Shown here: positions 1 to 7,425 of the stretch, one piece after another
Layout: each line of letters begins with the position of its first letter
Numbering within the stretch: the first letter of the stretch is position 1
Source: Lentisphaerota bacterium
GTDB taxonomy: Bacteria > Verrucomicrobiota > Kiritimatiellia > RFP12 > UBA1067
Length of the DNA: 37,120 nt
Assembly: GCA_015061665.1 (NCBI GenBank)
Contig: SUWC01000027.1
Location: 1-37,120, forward strand
Direction: 5' to 3'
Notes under the pieces: generated by a model
The model's database searches: none
Seen by the model: the letters and a program-made list of their open reading frames with translations, nothing else
Told to the model about the DNA's origin: nothing
Program-made: the position numbers and the translations under genes

Positions 1-1305
1 CCGCTGATTTTGATGGGCGCGAGACAGGTTGGCAAGACTTGGCTGATGGAGGAATTTGCTCGGCGTAGGTATGTCGGCAACACGGTTGTTGTCAATTTCA
101 TGAAGAGCGAGCGACTGCGTCTGCGGTTTGAAACGACAGACCTTGATCCGAAGTCCATCATAGAGGCCATATCAATCGAGACGGGGCAGAAGATAGTTCC
201 CGGTAAGACGCTTCTTGTGCTGGACGAGATACAGGAGTCCCCGCGCGCGTTGACTGCGCTTAAGTTCTTTAACGAGGACATGCCGGATTTGGCTGTTATG
301 GCAGCAGGATCGCTTTTGGGGCTTGCTGTGAACAGGAAAAAGAAGAAACGCGACGCCAATTCATCACAGATGGCGAAGGCGTCGTTCCCGGTAGGCAAGG
401 TTGCGTTCCTCGACGTTCCGCCCATGACTTTTGAAGAGTTTCTTTTGGCAGTCGGCGAGGATTTGAAGTGCGACGCGCTAAAGAAATGTGACTGGAAGAT
501 GGTTGGTTTGTTCCATGACAGTTATTGCGAATTGCTCCGAAAATACTATTTCGTGGGGGGAATGCCAGAGGCAGTCCAGTCCTTTTCGGAGAACGGGGAC
601 TTTGCGCTGGTGCGTGATGTCCACAGGGCGATTCTCCGGGCGTATGACGAAGATTTTGCAAAGCATGCCGATGGCCCTCTTTTGGCAAAGATACGGCTGC
701 TTTGGAACTCGATACCGGCGCAGCTTGCGAAGGAGAACAAGAAGTTCGTCTATACTGCGCTGCGTCCCGGAGCCAGGGCAAGAGAGTACGAAGTCGCGCT
801 TGAATGGCTGGAGGACGCGGGGATGATTCGAATCGTCCGCAATGTATCGACGCCTCAGCTGCCTCTTGCGGCATACGAGGAGTTCGGAGCTTTCAAGCTC
901 TACGCGCACGACATAGGGCTAGTTGGTGCGATGGCCGGTGTCCCGCCGCAGATCCTGCTTGATGGAGATAGTTTGTTTACGCATTTCAAAGGGGCGCTGA
1001 CGGAGCAGTATGTCCTCGAAGAATTGACTGCGTTGGGATTGTCGCCCAACTACTGGTCGCCGGACAACATCAAGGCGGAGGTGGAATTCCTCCTCCAGAT
1101 CGGGACAATGATATGCCCGCTTGAGGCAAAGGCCGAAACGAACCTGCGCGCGAAGTCGCTCAAGTCATACATTGACCGGTTCAACCCGCGCAAGGCTCTG
1201 CGTGTATCGATGTCCAAGTGGTCGTCCGGCGAACGAATCGACGACTATCCGCTCTATGCGATACCAGAGGCGATTGGGAATTTGACAAGGAACGATCATG
1301 GCTGA
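1..1305 (+). CDS. AAA ATPase with DUF4143 domain, 5' end outside window
   Basis: The frame is open from base 1, so the gene starts upstream of the window. The first visible residues carry a Walker A motif (GARQVGKT), followed by a Walker B-like LLVLDEIQ near base 211, a SFPVGK segment and the YYFVGGMPEAV signature. These are typical of the AAA_14 plus DUF4143 family. The C-terminal third carries a degenerate PD-(D/E)XK-like pattern (VEFLL..., then LEAKA). The family is common in accessory regions of anaerobes. It is usually annotated only as ATP-binding protein and its biological role is not established. It is followed by a gene-poor, hairpin-rich stretch. Family assignment is firm; function is not. 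Confidence 0.9.
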   Translation, partial: PLILMGARQVGKTWLMEEFARRRYVGNTVVVNFMKSERLRLRFETTDLDPKSIIEAISIETGQKIVPGKTLLVLDEIQESPRALTALKFFNEDMPDLAVMAAGSLLGLAVNRKKKKRDANSSQMAKASFPVGKVAFLDVPPMTFEEFLLAVGEDLKCDALKKCDWKMVGLFHDSYCELLRKYYFVGGMPEAVQSFSENGDFALVRDVHRAILRAYDEDFAKHADGPLLAKIRLLWNSIPAQLAKENKKFVYTALRPGARAREYEVALEWLEDAGMIRIVRNVSTPQLPLAAYEEFGAFKLYAHDIGLVGAMAGVPPQILLDGDSLFTHFKGALTEQYVLEELTALGLSPNYWSPDNIKAEVEFLLQIGTMICPLEAKAETNLRAKSLKSYIDRFNPRKALRVSMSKWSSGERIDDYPLYAIPEAIGNLTRNDHG

Positions 1306-1465
1306 TATGCTTGTAATATCGGAAATTGAGTTGTCCGTGCCCGTGGCAGAACGCCACATCAATTCGGCACGGACTGCGGCGTCATGTCTGACGACCGACA
1401 AGTCGGCGATACAAAAAGAGCGGCATCGCCTCGCAGGGCGATTTGCTGTCCGCCTCCGCGCCTGA
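1298..1465 (+). other. Possible 55-codon ORF downstream of the ATPase
   Basis: An ATG at 1298 overlaps the end of the ATPase gene. It has an AAGGA Shine-Dalgarno-like site 6 nt upstream (1287-1291) and opens a 55-residue frame ending at 1465. The product resembles no family I know, and the frame runs through short hairpins (for example CCGAC-AA-GTCGG near 1392 and ATCGCC-TCGCAG-GGCGAT near 1423). It could be a small coupled gene or chance. The rest of the 351-base gap between the ATPase and the PIN-like gene holds the large inverted repeat at 1530-1598 and nothing else that I can identify. Confidence 0.2.
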
Positions 1466-1529
1466 AGTCGGCATGACGGTCAAGGAGGAGACGAGGTGAT
1501 TATCGTCATGGATATGGATAATGAGCGTA

Positions 1530-1598
1530 TTGGTAGGAATCGCGCGCCGCGCAATCCGTGCATCGGGAACGGCGTGCGCGGCGCGCCCGCCGTACCAA
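1530..1598. repeat. Large nested inverted repeat, REP-like
   Basis: Three nested arms pair: TTGGTA (1530-1535) with TACCAA (1593-1598); a perfect 12-bp GC-rich arm GCGCGCCGCGCA (1542-1553) with its complement (1575-1586); and CCGT (1556-1559) with ACGG (1569-1572). The whole can fold into one long hairpin with small internal loops. Read on the minus strand, its centre contains CGCCGTTCC, which also occurs in the loop region of the hairpin at 2435-2456 beside a REP-associated transposase remnant. I read both as members of one extragenic palindrome family. A terminator is less likely because no T-tract follows. Confidence 0.6.
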
Positions 1599-1656
1599 CA
1601 CAATGCACAAATCATCCCTGTCCAGCACAAATATAACGGCAAGTTAGGAGAGAACA

Positions 1657-2277
1657 ATGAGAACCAACTATGTTTTGATTGACCTGGAGAACGTGATTCC
1701 GGAGAATCTTGAACTTCTTGCACATGATTGGATTAAGGTTCTGCTGTTCGTTGGCAAGAGCCAGACTAAGCTGCCCATTTCATTGGTCAAGGCTGTTCAG
1801 CGTCTTGGATCTCGTGCCGAGTACATTGAGATGTCCGGCGTGGGGCATAATGCGCTTGATTTCCACATCGCATTTTACATCGGACGCATTGCGGCGTCTG
1901 AAAAGGACGTGTTTTTCCATGTCGTTTCAAACGATACAGGATTTGACCCGCTGATTGCCCATCTGAAGTCACTACATGTCTTAGCCGACCGTGTGGCGAA
2001 GATTGAAGAAATCCCCGCATTGATTCAGGTCAAGGTCGCATCGCAGTCAATTGAAGAACGGATTGGCTTTGTCAAAGATCGCCTGCTGAGACCAAATGCA
2101 CCTCGTCCACGCTCACGCAAGACGCTTGCGAGCCATATGTCGGCGATGTTCAACAAAATGCTTCCAGACGACGAGATCTCTAAGGTAATAGATGCTCTCG
2201 TTGAAAGTGGCCACGTTCTTGAGGATGGCAAACGCCTTGTATATTCAGACGAATGCTTCGGTTCAAAGGTCAAATGA
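1657..2277 (+). CDS. PIN-like domain protein (NYN/PIN type) with C-terminal helical domain
   Basis: A 206-residue protein with AGGAG 4-9 nt before the ATG. Residues 5-12 (YVLIDLEN) place D9, E11 and N12 at the usual metal-site position of PIN/NYN nucleases. GHNALDFHI (N65, D68) and SNDTGFDPLI (D93, D97) supply the remaining conserved acidic positions. This pattern matches the bacterial PIN-like family often paired with a small C-terminal winged-helix or OST-HTH-like segment, and residues 150-206 look helical and basic and could be one. By family, the likely activity is RNA or DNA cleavage, but no substrate is evident. It stands alone between two REP-like hairpins, upstream of the DUF2399/DUF2397 operon. 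Confidence 0.8.
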   Translation: MRTNYVLIDLENVIPENLELLAHDWIKVLLFVGKSQTKLPISLVKAVQRLGSRAEYIEMSGVGHNALDFHIAFYIGRIAASEKDVFFHVVSNDTGFDPLIAHLKSLHVLADRVAKIEEIPALIQVKVASQSIEERIGFVKDRLLRPNAPRPRSRKTLASHMSAMFNKMLPDDEISKVIDALVESGHVLEDGKRLVYSDECFGSKVK

Positions 2278-2285
2278 GGGATGAT

Positions 2286-2486
2286 ATGGAAAATCTTCCT
2301 ATTGAGTATCGAGATGGCTCATCACCGATGCCTTCGCGGAAGCGGTTGGATCACCGAGGACCGTTGTCGATTGATATCTCGTCGGCGTGGTATTTCATTA
2401 CGATTTGCGCGTCCGAACGCGTTCAGTATGGTAGGGTCGCCGTTCCATCGGCGACCGTCGTCCGCAATGAAACGGAGGCAAGATGA
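2286..2486 (+). pseudogene. Truncated REP-associated tyrosine transposase (RAYT), N-terminal fragment
   Basis: A 66-codon frame whose residues 18-45 (RKRLDHRGPL, then AWYFITICASER) resemble the N-terminus of Y1/REP-associated transposases, which begin with a basic segment and a YF(V/I)TICT-like strand. The catalytic HUH and tyrosine region is absent. Similarity stops exactly where a perfect REP-like hairpin starts (2435). The frame then runs by chance into the next gene, whose ATG overlaps its stop as ATGA. I infer a deletion mediated at or near the palindrome. An unrelated small gene is possible, but the AWYFITIC segment argues against it. Confidence 0.5.
2435..2456. repeat. REP-like perfect hairpin
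   Basis: GGTCGCCG (2435-2442) pairs perfectly with CGGCGACC (2449-2456) around a 6-nt loop TTCCAT. It is preceded by GGTAG, as is the larger inverted repeat at 1530-1598, and shares the CGCCGTTCC core with that element. It sits at the break point of the RAYT fragment and 27 nt upstream of the DUF2399 start codon, so it could also affect translation or transcription of that operon. Confidence 0.6.
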
Positions 2487-3727
2487 GCGACAAAACATTG
2501 AACAAGGCAGCGATCGCCGAAGCGATTGAAAAGGCGCCTGCGGTTGCGGGCGTGCTGAAGAAACTCGCCGGCAAGGTGGCGCGCGGAGTCGCGCTTCCCG
2601 GCTCCTTCACTGCGAAGGGACTCGACTACGACGCGCAGCGCGAGCTGGAGCGACTGTTCGGCACGCTCGGGCAGCGCCAGCCGAATGGTTCGTTATACAT
2701 TCAACTGCATGAGTTTCTTCGCGACCCAGCGGAATGGTGCGAGGCTGTGGTGTATTTCGGGCTCGGGAAGGGAAAGGCCGACGAAGGCGATGCCGAGGAT
2801 GTCTTCGCACGGCTCAAACTGCTTGAACCAGATCTTTCGCAATTCATCGACAAGCTGTCCGCAAACGAGGAGGTGATGCGGTTCCTGGTGACGTCGGAGA
2901 ACCGGAAGGACTGGCTGCATCTTTTTCGCTCCTTTGTCGGAAGGTTCGACGGCCCGGAGTGCGGACTCGTCACGACGCTTTCCCAGCTTGGCTCGGACTG
3001 GTTCGGCAACAGCAAAAAGCTGAGGAGCGGCGCTCTGCGTCGTCAGTTAGTCATAATCGCCGCGACGCTGGCCGATTCGCCCTTGGACGACGAAAGACGC
3101 GCGCTTGAAGGAGTTCTGATCGTTGACAATCCCTACACGAGCAGCGTCACGTTCTCTGCGCCTGTGCATCTGGTCTTGAAGGACGGAGAGGTGCTTGACT
3201 ATCCGTGTCGCTACTACGTCAACAGAATGGCGACGCAGCTTCCGCTTGAGACTGCCCTTGAGCTTGCGGAGGTGAAATGGGCCGGTAAGACTCGCTCCGT
3301 AACGACGAGTGAAAATGCCGCGCCATTTGCCAACATGGTGCGGAAAGGAGACGCCTGCGTCTACACCGGCGGTTATCCGTGTCTGGCGGTGAAGATATTC
3401 CTCCATAAGCTCGGTGCGACAGGATCGGAATGCATCCATGAAGGAGACGCCGACCTGGACGGATTCAGAATCGCGTCCGAAGTCGGCAAATGCATTCCGC
3501 TCAAGCGCGTCGTCGCCTCCGATGTTCTTGCGTGTGCCATGCCGGATGCGGGGCGGGAATTGACGGCGGATCAGACAAAGCGAGCCCGGTCGTTTCTTTC
3601 GAATCCGCAATGGAAGAATTTCCGGTTCTCTGACGATGTGAGGCGAATATTGTCTCGCGGCCGATGGGTCGAGCAGGAGTCGTTTGCGTCCATTTTCGCC
3701 GCGAAGAAAAGGAGGGCCGCAAAATGA
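2483..3727 (+). CDS. DUF2399-type Toprim protein (JetD/MksG-like, Wadjet-related)
   Basis: 414 residues; GGAGG ends 4 nt before the ATG. The C-terminal part carries the DUF2399 hallmarks: SEN (E277) and, after a YTGGYP segment, GDADLDG with D322, D324 and D326. These are the Toprim acidic residues shared with Spo11/topoisomerase VI A and the nuclease subunit of Wadjet/MksBEFG plasmid-defence complexes. The N-terminal half fits the DUF3323-like region normally found with DUF2399. The stop overlaps the next gene as ATGA, so the two are translationally coupled. In the known four-gene sets this subunit cleaves DNA held by an SMC-kleisin-KITE motor. No SMC or DUF2398 gene lies next to it here. Confidence 0.75.
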   Translation: MSDKTLNKAAIAEAIEKAPAVAGVLKKLAGKVARGVALPGSFTAKGLDYDAQRELERLFGTLGQRQPNGSLYIQLHEFLRDPAEWCEAVVYFGLGKGKADEGDAEDVFARLKLLEPDLSQFIDKLSANEEVMRFLVTSENRKDWLHLFRSFVGRFDGPECGLVTTLSQLGSDWFGNSKKLRSGALRRQLVIIAATLADSPLDDERRALEGVLIVDNPYTSSVTFSAPVHLVLKDGEVLDYPCRYYVNRMATQLPLETALELAEVKWAGKTRSVTTSENAAPFANMVRKGDACVYTGGYPCLAVKIFLHKLGATGSECIHEGDADLDGFRIASEVGKCIPLKRVVASDVLACAMPDAGRELTADQTKRARSFLSNPQWKNFRFSDDVRRILSRGRWVEQESFASIFAAKKRRAAK

Positions 3728-5277
3728 AGCGCAGACGCGACAGCGAGGCGCCGGACCTTTTCGCGCGGATGGGTGCGGACGGCGGTGGAACGCCGTCCCT
3801 ACCGATATCGTCTCCGCTGGTCGAAGAGACCAAGGAATGGCTTTCGTCCCGCGCGCTCACGCTCGGCAACATGCTCGCGAGCGAACGCGCCGCCGAGTAT
3901 GTCGCGATCCTGCGCTCGCTCGCGGAGTTCCGCGCCGAACACGAGCCTGAGCCGCTGCACGAGGACGTCGAGCGGAAGGTGTGCGGCGAAGACGCGGAGG
4001 CGTTCGCGTCCGCGGCGTTCAAGAGCGATCTCCGCCAGCTGAAGGAGTGGGGGCTCGTCACGGAGCGCATCGAGAAGGAGCGATTGCGCGGCTATCGCGA
4101 CAACCGGCGCACCAAGTTCCGCTATAGGATGTGCGACGACGCGGCGGCCTTCGTGGAATGGCTGGCCGACCGCCATGCGCGCGACCTCATGCCGGGGGCG
4201 GGCGACGAAACGGGCAATCTCCTCGACATGCAGCGCTCCATACTCTCCGAGCTGCGGCGCATGCTCCATCGCGTGGATGCGGCAAAAGTCTCCTATGAAA
4301 CCGCCGGCGACGTGCTGTTCCGCATCGATCAGGTGTCGCGCTACGTCGACGCGACGGCGAAGACGCTGCAGGAGCTCAACCTGCGGCTTCTGAGTTTCGG
4401 CATCGCCGAGTTTTCCGCGGACGAGGCCAAGCCCATCGTCGACGAGCTCGCGGTTTTCCTCGAGCGCTTCGGCAGGCGTTTCGGTACGCTGCGGGAGGAC
4501 ATTTTGCGCGACGTCGAGGAGATGCGGCGCGACTGCCATGCGAAGAGATGGAAGGCGTGTGCCGATACGCTCGCGGCGGAGACCTCGCGATTCCGGCATA
4601 TCGCGTCCGTGAAGATTCCGGACGCTGCGCGCATCCTTGCGGACGCCTCTCTCTTCTACGGCGCGGGCGGAACGCTCGTTTCGCTCATGTCGCGCATCGG
4701 CGACTCGGCGCGGAAGGTCTGGGGCAAGCTGAACGCAAAGCTGCGCGAGCTGGAGCGGCGCAACCACCGCATCGAGGATGTCGGCGCGCGTCTTGCGGAA
4801 CTTGCGCGGCTCGGCGAGGATGAAGTTCCGCACGCCTGGCTTCAGCGGCTCCTGGAGCCGGCGGCGATGTGCGGCGACGCGCAGGTGCGCCCGGGCGGCG
4901 AGAAGTCCGTTGCGCCGCTCCCGAAGAAGTCGTCGCAGGTGAAGACGCGAAAGATCGTCTCCTGGATCACGCCGCGCAGGGTCGGGGAGCGTCCGGACGT
5001 TGCTTCCATCGCCGAGGAACGCGCGAAGCGGCTCAGGGAATGGATGTCCGCACGCGGGGTGTATCCGGCGGACGCCGCGCTGTCGCTTTCCGATGGTGCG
5101 TATTCCGAGTTCGGCGATTTCGCCAACCTTATGAAGGTCATCGAACATGTCTGGCTGGGCGGCGGCGAGAAGGCGCGCAAGCTGTTGGGCGTTCGCGGCA
5201 CGCCCACAGGAGTGACTGCGGAGGTCGAAATCGACGGAGCGGCGATGTCGTTCGAAGACTTGCGGCTTGTGCAGTGA
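3724..5277 (+). CDS. DUF2397-like kleisin-type protein (JetA/TIGR02677-like)
   Basis: 517 residues from the ATG at 3724, which overlaps the upstream stop and has GGAGGG 7 nt before it; a longer in-frame extension upstream lacks such a signal. Residues about 55-130 form a helical, winged-helix-like segment with DLRQLKEWGLV and a basic NRRTKFRYRM stretch. Residues 150-370 are almost wholly helical with coiled-coil character. This matches DUF2397, the MukF-like kleisin partner of DUF2399 proteins. The assignment rests on the pairing, length and the L..L..WG motif, so it is less certain than its neighbour. Typical sets also encode DUF2398 and an SMC-like ATPase; what follows here is a toxin-antitoxin pair. 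Confidence 0.6.
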   Translation: MKRRRDSEAPDLFARMGADGGGTPSLPISSPLVEETKEWLSSRALTLGNMLASERAAEYVAILRSLAEFRAEHEPEPLHEDVERKVCGEDAEAFASAAFKSDLRQLKEWGLVTERIEKERLRGYRDNRRTKFRYRMCDDAAAFVEWLADRHARDLMPGAGDETGNLLDMQRSILSELRRMLHRVDAAKVSYETAGDVLFRIDQVSRYVDATAKTLQELNLRLLSFGIAEFSADEAKPIVDELAVFLERFGRRFGTLREDILRDVEEMRRDCHAKRWKACADTLAAETSRFRHIASVKIPDAARILADASLFYGAGGTLVSLMSRIGDSARKVWGKLNAKLRELERRNHRIEDVGARLAELARLGEDEVPHAWLQRLLEPAAMCGDAQVRPGGEKSVAPLPKKSSQVKTRKIVSWITPRRVGERPDVASIAEERAKRLREWMSARGVYPADAALSLSDGAYSEFGDFANLMKVIEHVWLGGGEKARKLLGVRGTPTGVTAEVEIDGAAMSFEDLRLVQ

Positions 5278-5302
5278 AGTTAAATTTTCCGCCATCGTTT
5301 AG

Positions 5303-5358
5303 TTGACATGTAGGATTAAAATATCCTATAATTCCCATTGAAGCAAATAATAGGATAT
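5303..5358 (+). promoter_or_regulatory. Promoter and operator of the Phd/Doc pair
   Basis: TTGACA (5303-5308) and TATAAT (5327-5332) are separated by 18 nt. An inverted repeat TAGGAT (5311-5316) / ATCCTA (5323-5328) fills the spacer and touches the -10. A third copy, TAGGATAT, lies at 5351-5358 and its AGGA also sits at Shine-Dalgarno distance (8 nt) from the ATG at 5364. Autorepression by the antitoxin is the usual arrangement in Phd/YefM systems and fits these half-sites. Unlike the other promoters of the window, this one has a full -35 and no TG before the -10. Confidence 0.75.
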
Positions 5359-5363
5359 TTATA

Positions 5364-5606
5364 ATGTACATTGACACTGATAAAATCGTCACAATGACGG
5401 CGGCGAACCAGAACTTCTCCGCCGTAGCGCGGCAAACCGACAGGGACGGCAAGTCAGTAATATTCAAGAACAACCGCCCCAAATACATCCTCATCGATCT
5501 CGATGACGGCGACTACCTCGACCTCAGTGAGGAGGAGAGGATTGATGTTGTCGCGAGGCGCATCATGAAGCGTCACAAGGCCGCGTTTCTGGAGCTGGCG
5601 AAATGA
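5364..5606 (+). CDS. Phd/YefM-family antitoxin
   Basis: 80 residues. The N-terminus (TAANQNFSAVAR around residues 12-23, then FKNNRPKYILI) is the DNA-binding fold of Phd/YefM antitoxins; the charged helical C-terminus is where family members neutralise the toxin. The stop overlaps the toxin start as ATGA. The TAGGAT half-sites upstream are the probable binding sites for autoregulation. Confidence 0.85.
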   Translation: MYIDTDKIVTMTAANQNFSAVARQTDRDGKSVIFKNNRPKYILIDLDDGDYLDLSEEERIDVVARRIMKRHKAAFLELAK

Positions 5607-5995
5607 CGAAGTTCTCCAAAGACAAGGTTCTTCTGCTCCACCAGTACATCGCGGCGGAAACTGGCGGCAGTGTGGGGCTTCGCGACGAAGGTCTTCTTGA
5701 ATCGGCGCTTGAAGGCGCGTTTGCCACTTTCGAGGGCAAGGAGCTCTATCCGACAAAAGAGGAGAAAGCGGCTCGCATCGGCGCGTCGCTCGTCTCGAAC
5801 CATGTGTTCCTCGACGGAAACAAGAGGATCGGCATGTATGTGATGCTGACGTTTCTTGAGGTAAACGGGATTCGGGTCGAATGCACAGACGAAGATATCG
5901 TCCGAGCCGGGCTGTCGCTTGCCGACGGCTCCATGGATTACGGAAAACTCCTCGCTTGGATCCGCGAACACGCAGCGCCGCAGGAAGCGAGATAA
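5603..5995 (+). CDS. doc: Doc-type Fic-fold toxin
   Basis: 130 residues of the death-on-curing family. The Fic loop reads HVFLDGNKR (H67, F69, D71, N73, K74, R75), so every residue expected of an active Doc phosphotransferase is present. The early [15 protein letters not shown] segment is also typical of the family. Characterised Doc kinases phosphorylate EF-Tu and stop translation; that target is inferred here. It overlaps the antitoxin by 4 nt. The rubrerythrin promoter begins immediately after the stop. Confidence 0.9.
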   Translation: MTKFSKDKVLLLHQYIAAETGGSVGLRDEGLLESALEGAFATFEGKELYPTKEEKAARIGASLVSNHVFLDGNKRIGMYVMLTFLEVNGIRVECTDEDIVRAGLSLADGSMDYGKLLAWIREHAAPQEAR

Positions 5996-5996
5996 A

Positions 5997-6005
5997 TGGT
6001 ATAAT
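5997..6005 (+). promoter_or_regulatory. Extended -10 promoter (TGGTATAAT), rubrerythrin
   Basis: TGG plus TATAAT 34 nt before the start codon. A normal leader with AAGGAGG (6027-6033) follows, so this transcript is predicted to be leadered. No obvious -35 hexamer is seen, as expected for an extended -10 promoter. It overlaps the last codon and stop region of the toxin gene. Confidence 0.75.
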
Positions 6006-6039
6006 ACTGCCATCGAAAACAAAAAGAAGGAGGAACACC

Positions 6040-6573
6040 ATGGAACTCAAGGGATCGAAGACGGAAGCAAACCTTATGGCGGCGTTTGCCGGCGAATCGC
6101 AGGCGCGCAACAAGTACGACTACTACGCGTCCCGCGCGAAGAAGGACGGCTACGAGCAGATCGCCGCCATCTTCCAGGAGACCGCGCTCAACGAGAAGGA
6201 GCACGCCAAGATGTGGTTCAAGCTGTTCGCCGGGATCGACGGGACGAAGGAGAACCTTCTCGCCGCCGCCGCGGGAGAGCACGAGGAATGGACCGAGATG
6301 TACAGGCGCTTCGCGGAGGAGGCCGAGGCGGAGGGCTTCAAGGACATAGCCTTCAAGTTCCGCAAGGTCGCCGAAGTCGAGGCGCAGCACGAGGCGCGCT
6401 ACCGCAAGCTCGCCGCGAACATCGAGTCCGGCGAAGTGTGGGTTCGCGTCGGCAAGAACAAGTGGCAGTGCCGCAACTGCGGCGCGATCGTCGAGTCCGA
6501 GACCGCCCCTGAGAAGTGCCCGGTGTGCGACCATCCCAAGGCGTACTTCCAGCTCGAGCAGAACAACTTCTGA
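6040..6573 (+). CDS. rbr: Rubrerythrin
   Basis: 177 residues, full length for the family. A ferritin-like four-helix domain carries diiron ligands E19, E52/H55 (ExxH) and E114/H117 (ExxH). A C-terminal rubredoxin domain carries C144, C147, C160 and C163. It reduces hydrogen peroxide in the cytoplasm of anaerobes with electrons from NAD(P)H via rubredoxin-type partners. The start is fixed by AAGGAGG 6 nt upstream. It appears monocistronic. Confidence 0.97.
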   Translation: MELKGSKTEANLMAAFAGESQARNKYDYYASRAKKDGYEQIAAIFQETALNEKEHAKMWFKLFAGIDGTKENLLAAAAGEHEEWTEMYRRFAEEAEAEGFKDIAFKFRKVAEVEAQHEARYRKLAANIESGEVWVRVGKNKWQCRNCGAIVESETAPEKCPVCDHPKAYFQLEQNNF

Positions 6574-6586
6574 CAAACCGAGAGCT

Positions 6587-6763
6587 GTGACTTCGCCGAT
6601 TCCGCCGCGCGTGATGCGGCGTCCGCTGAAGGGTCCGTACCACTTCAAGAACGGAACGAGCATGGCGGCTCCGCTTGTCGCGGGAGCGGCTGCGCTTGTC
6701 CGCGAATGGCTGCAGCGCGACCGCGGCCTGTCGAATCCGGATGAACGCGACGCGCTACTCGCT
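6587..6763 (+). pseudogene. Subtilase (S8) C-terminal fragment
   Basis: In one frame the sequence gives [28 protein letters not shown] (6653-6673) is the catalytic-serine motif of subtilisin-like proteases. The Asp and His regions and most of the catalytic domain are missing, and the frame runs into the tRNA-Ser gene, so this is a remnant of about 55 codons. It lies on the 3' side of the tRNA, where integrases often act; an old integration or deletion event is a plausible but unproven cause. Confidence 0.65.
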
Positions 6764-6767
6764 AGTC

Positions 6768-6855
<88 letters not shown>

Positions 6856-6919
6856 AAGTGCAAACGACGAATATTATACACGATTCTGGCGTTTAGCACA
6901 ACCCGTCGCCCCTCATTTT

Positions 6920-6928
6920 TGGTATAAT
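6920..6928 (+). promoter_or_regulatory. Extended -10 promoter (TGGTATAAT), His-rich protein
   Basis: TGG plus TATAAT 32 nt upstream of the ATG at 6961; AAAGGAG (6947-6953) gives a normal ribosome-binding site, so this is a leadered transcript. It may also serve the EF-hand/ispC run downstream, which has no promoter of this type of its own. Confidence 0.7.
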
Positions 6929-6960
6929 AAGATATAAAAAGTGATGAAAGGAGAATAATC

Positions 6961-7401
6961 ATGAAGAAAATCGCGCTTCTTGTCGCCCTGGCGCTAGCCT
7001 CGGGCGCGCTTCTCGCACGTCCTCACGGGGGTCCGCACCATGCGCCGCCCCGTTATCATCACAGCCACCACCACCATCACCATGGCGGCGGTTTTGCGGC
7101 AGGCGTCATTGGAGGCGCGATTCTCGGCGGCCTTGTCTACGACGCGATTCGCCCCGCCCCCGTAATCGTCAACCCCGCGCCCGTCGTTGCGACTCCCGCG
7201 CCTGTCGTCGTTCAGCAGCCTGTTGTGGTCCAGCCTGCGCCTGTCGTCGTCCAGCAGCCCGTCTACGAGACGCGCAGCGTCTGGGTCGAAGGCCGCTACG
7301 TCGACCAGGCCCAGCCCAACGGCACGGTCATCCGCGTGTGGCAGCCCGGCCACTACGAGCAGCGGCAGGTCCAAGTGGGCGTACAGTCGGTTTACCAGTA
7401 A
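6961..7401 (+). CDS. Small exported His-rich, Pro/Val-rich protein
   Basis: 146 residues beginning with a clear signal peptide (MKKIALLVALALASGALLA). Next comes a histidine cluster (about residues 24-40, including six in a row), a glycine-zipper-like hydrophobic stretch (about 43-60), and a Pro/Val repeat in which PAPVVV and QQPV recur. The C-terminal RSVWVEGRY...VWQPGHYEQ resembles WVPGHY/YXWGXW-type repeats of small envelope proteins. Metal binding by the His cluster is possible. I do not recognise a named family. It is followed 24 nt later by the EF-hand protein. Confidence 0.75.
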   Translation: MKKIALLVALALASGALLARPHGGPHHAPPRYHHSHHHHHHGGGFAAGVIGGAILGGLVYDAIRPAPVIVNPAPVVATPAPVVVQQPVVVQPAPVVVQQPVYETRSVWVEGRYVDQAQPNGTVIRVWQPGHYEQRQVQVGVQSVYQ

Positions 7402-7425
7402 AAAGAACAAAGGGAGCTCCATAAA

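Noticed and set aside
1496..1633. GTG-started 45-codon frame with AAGGAGG 7 nt upstream
   Set aside because: The site is good, but most of the frame is the 1530-1598 inverted repeat, so the amino acids reflect the palindrome rather than a protein.
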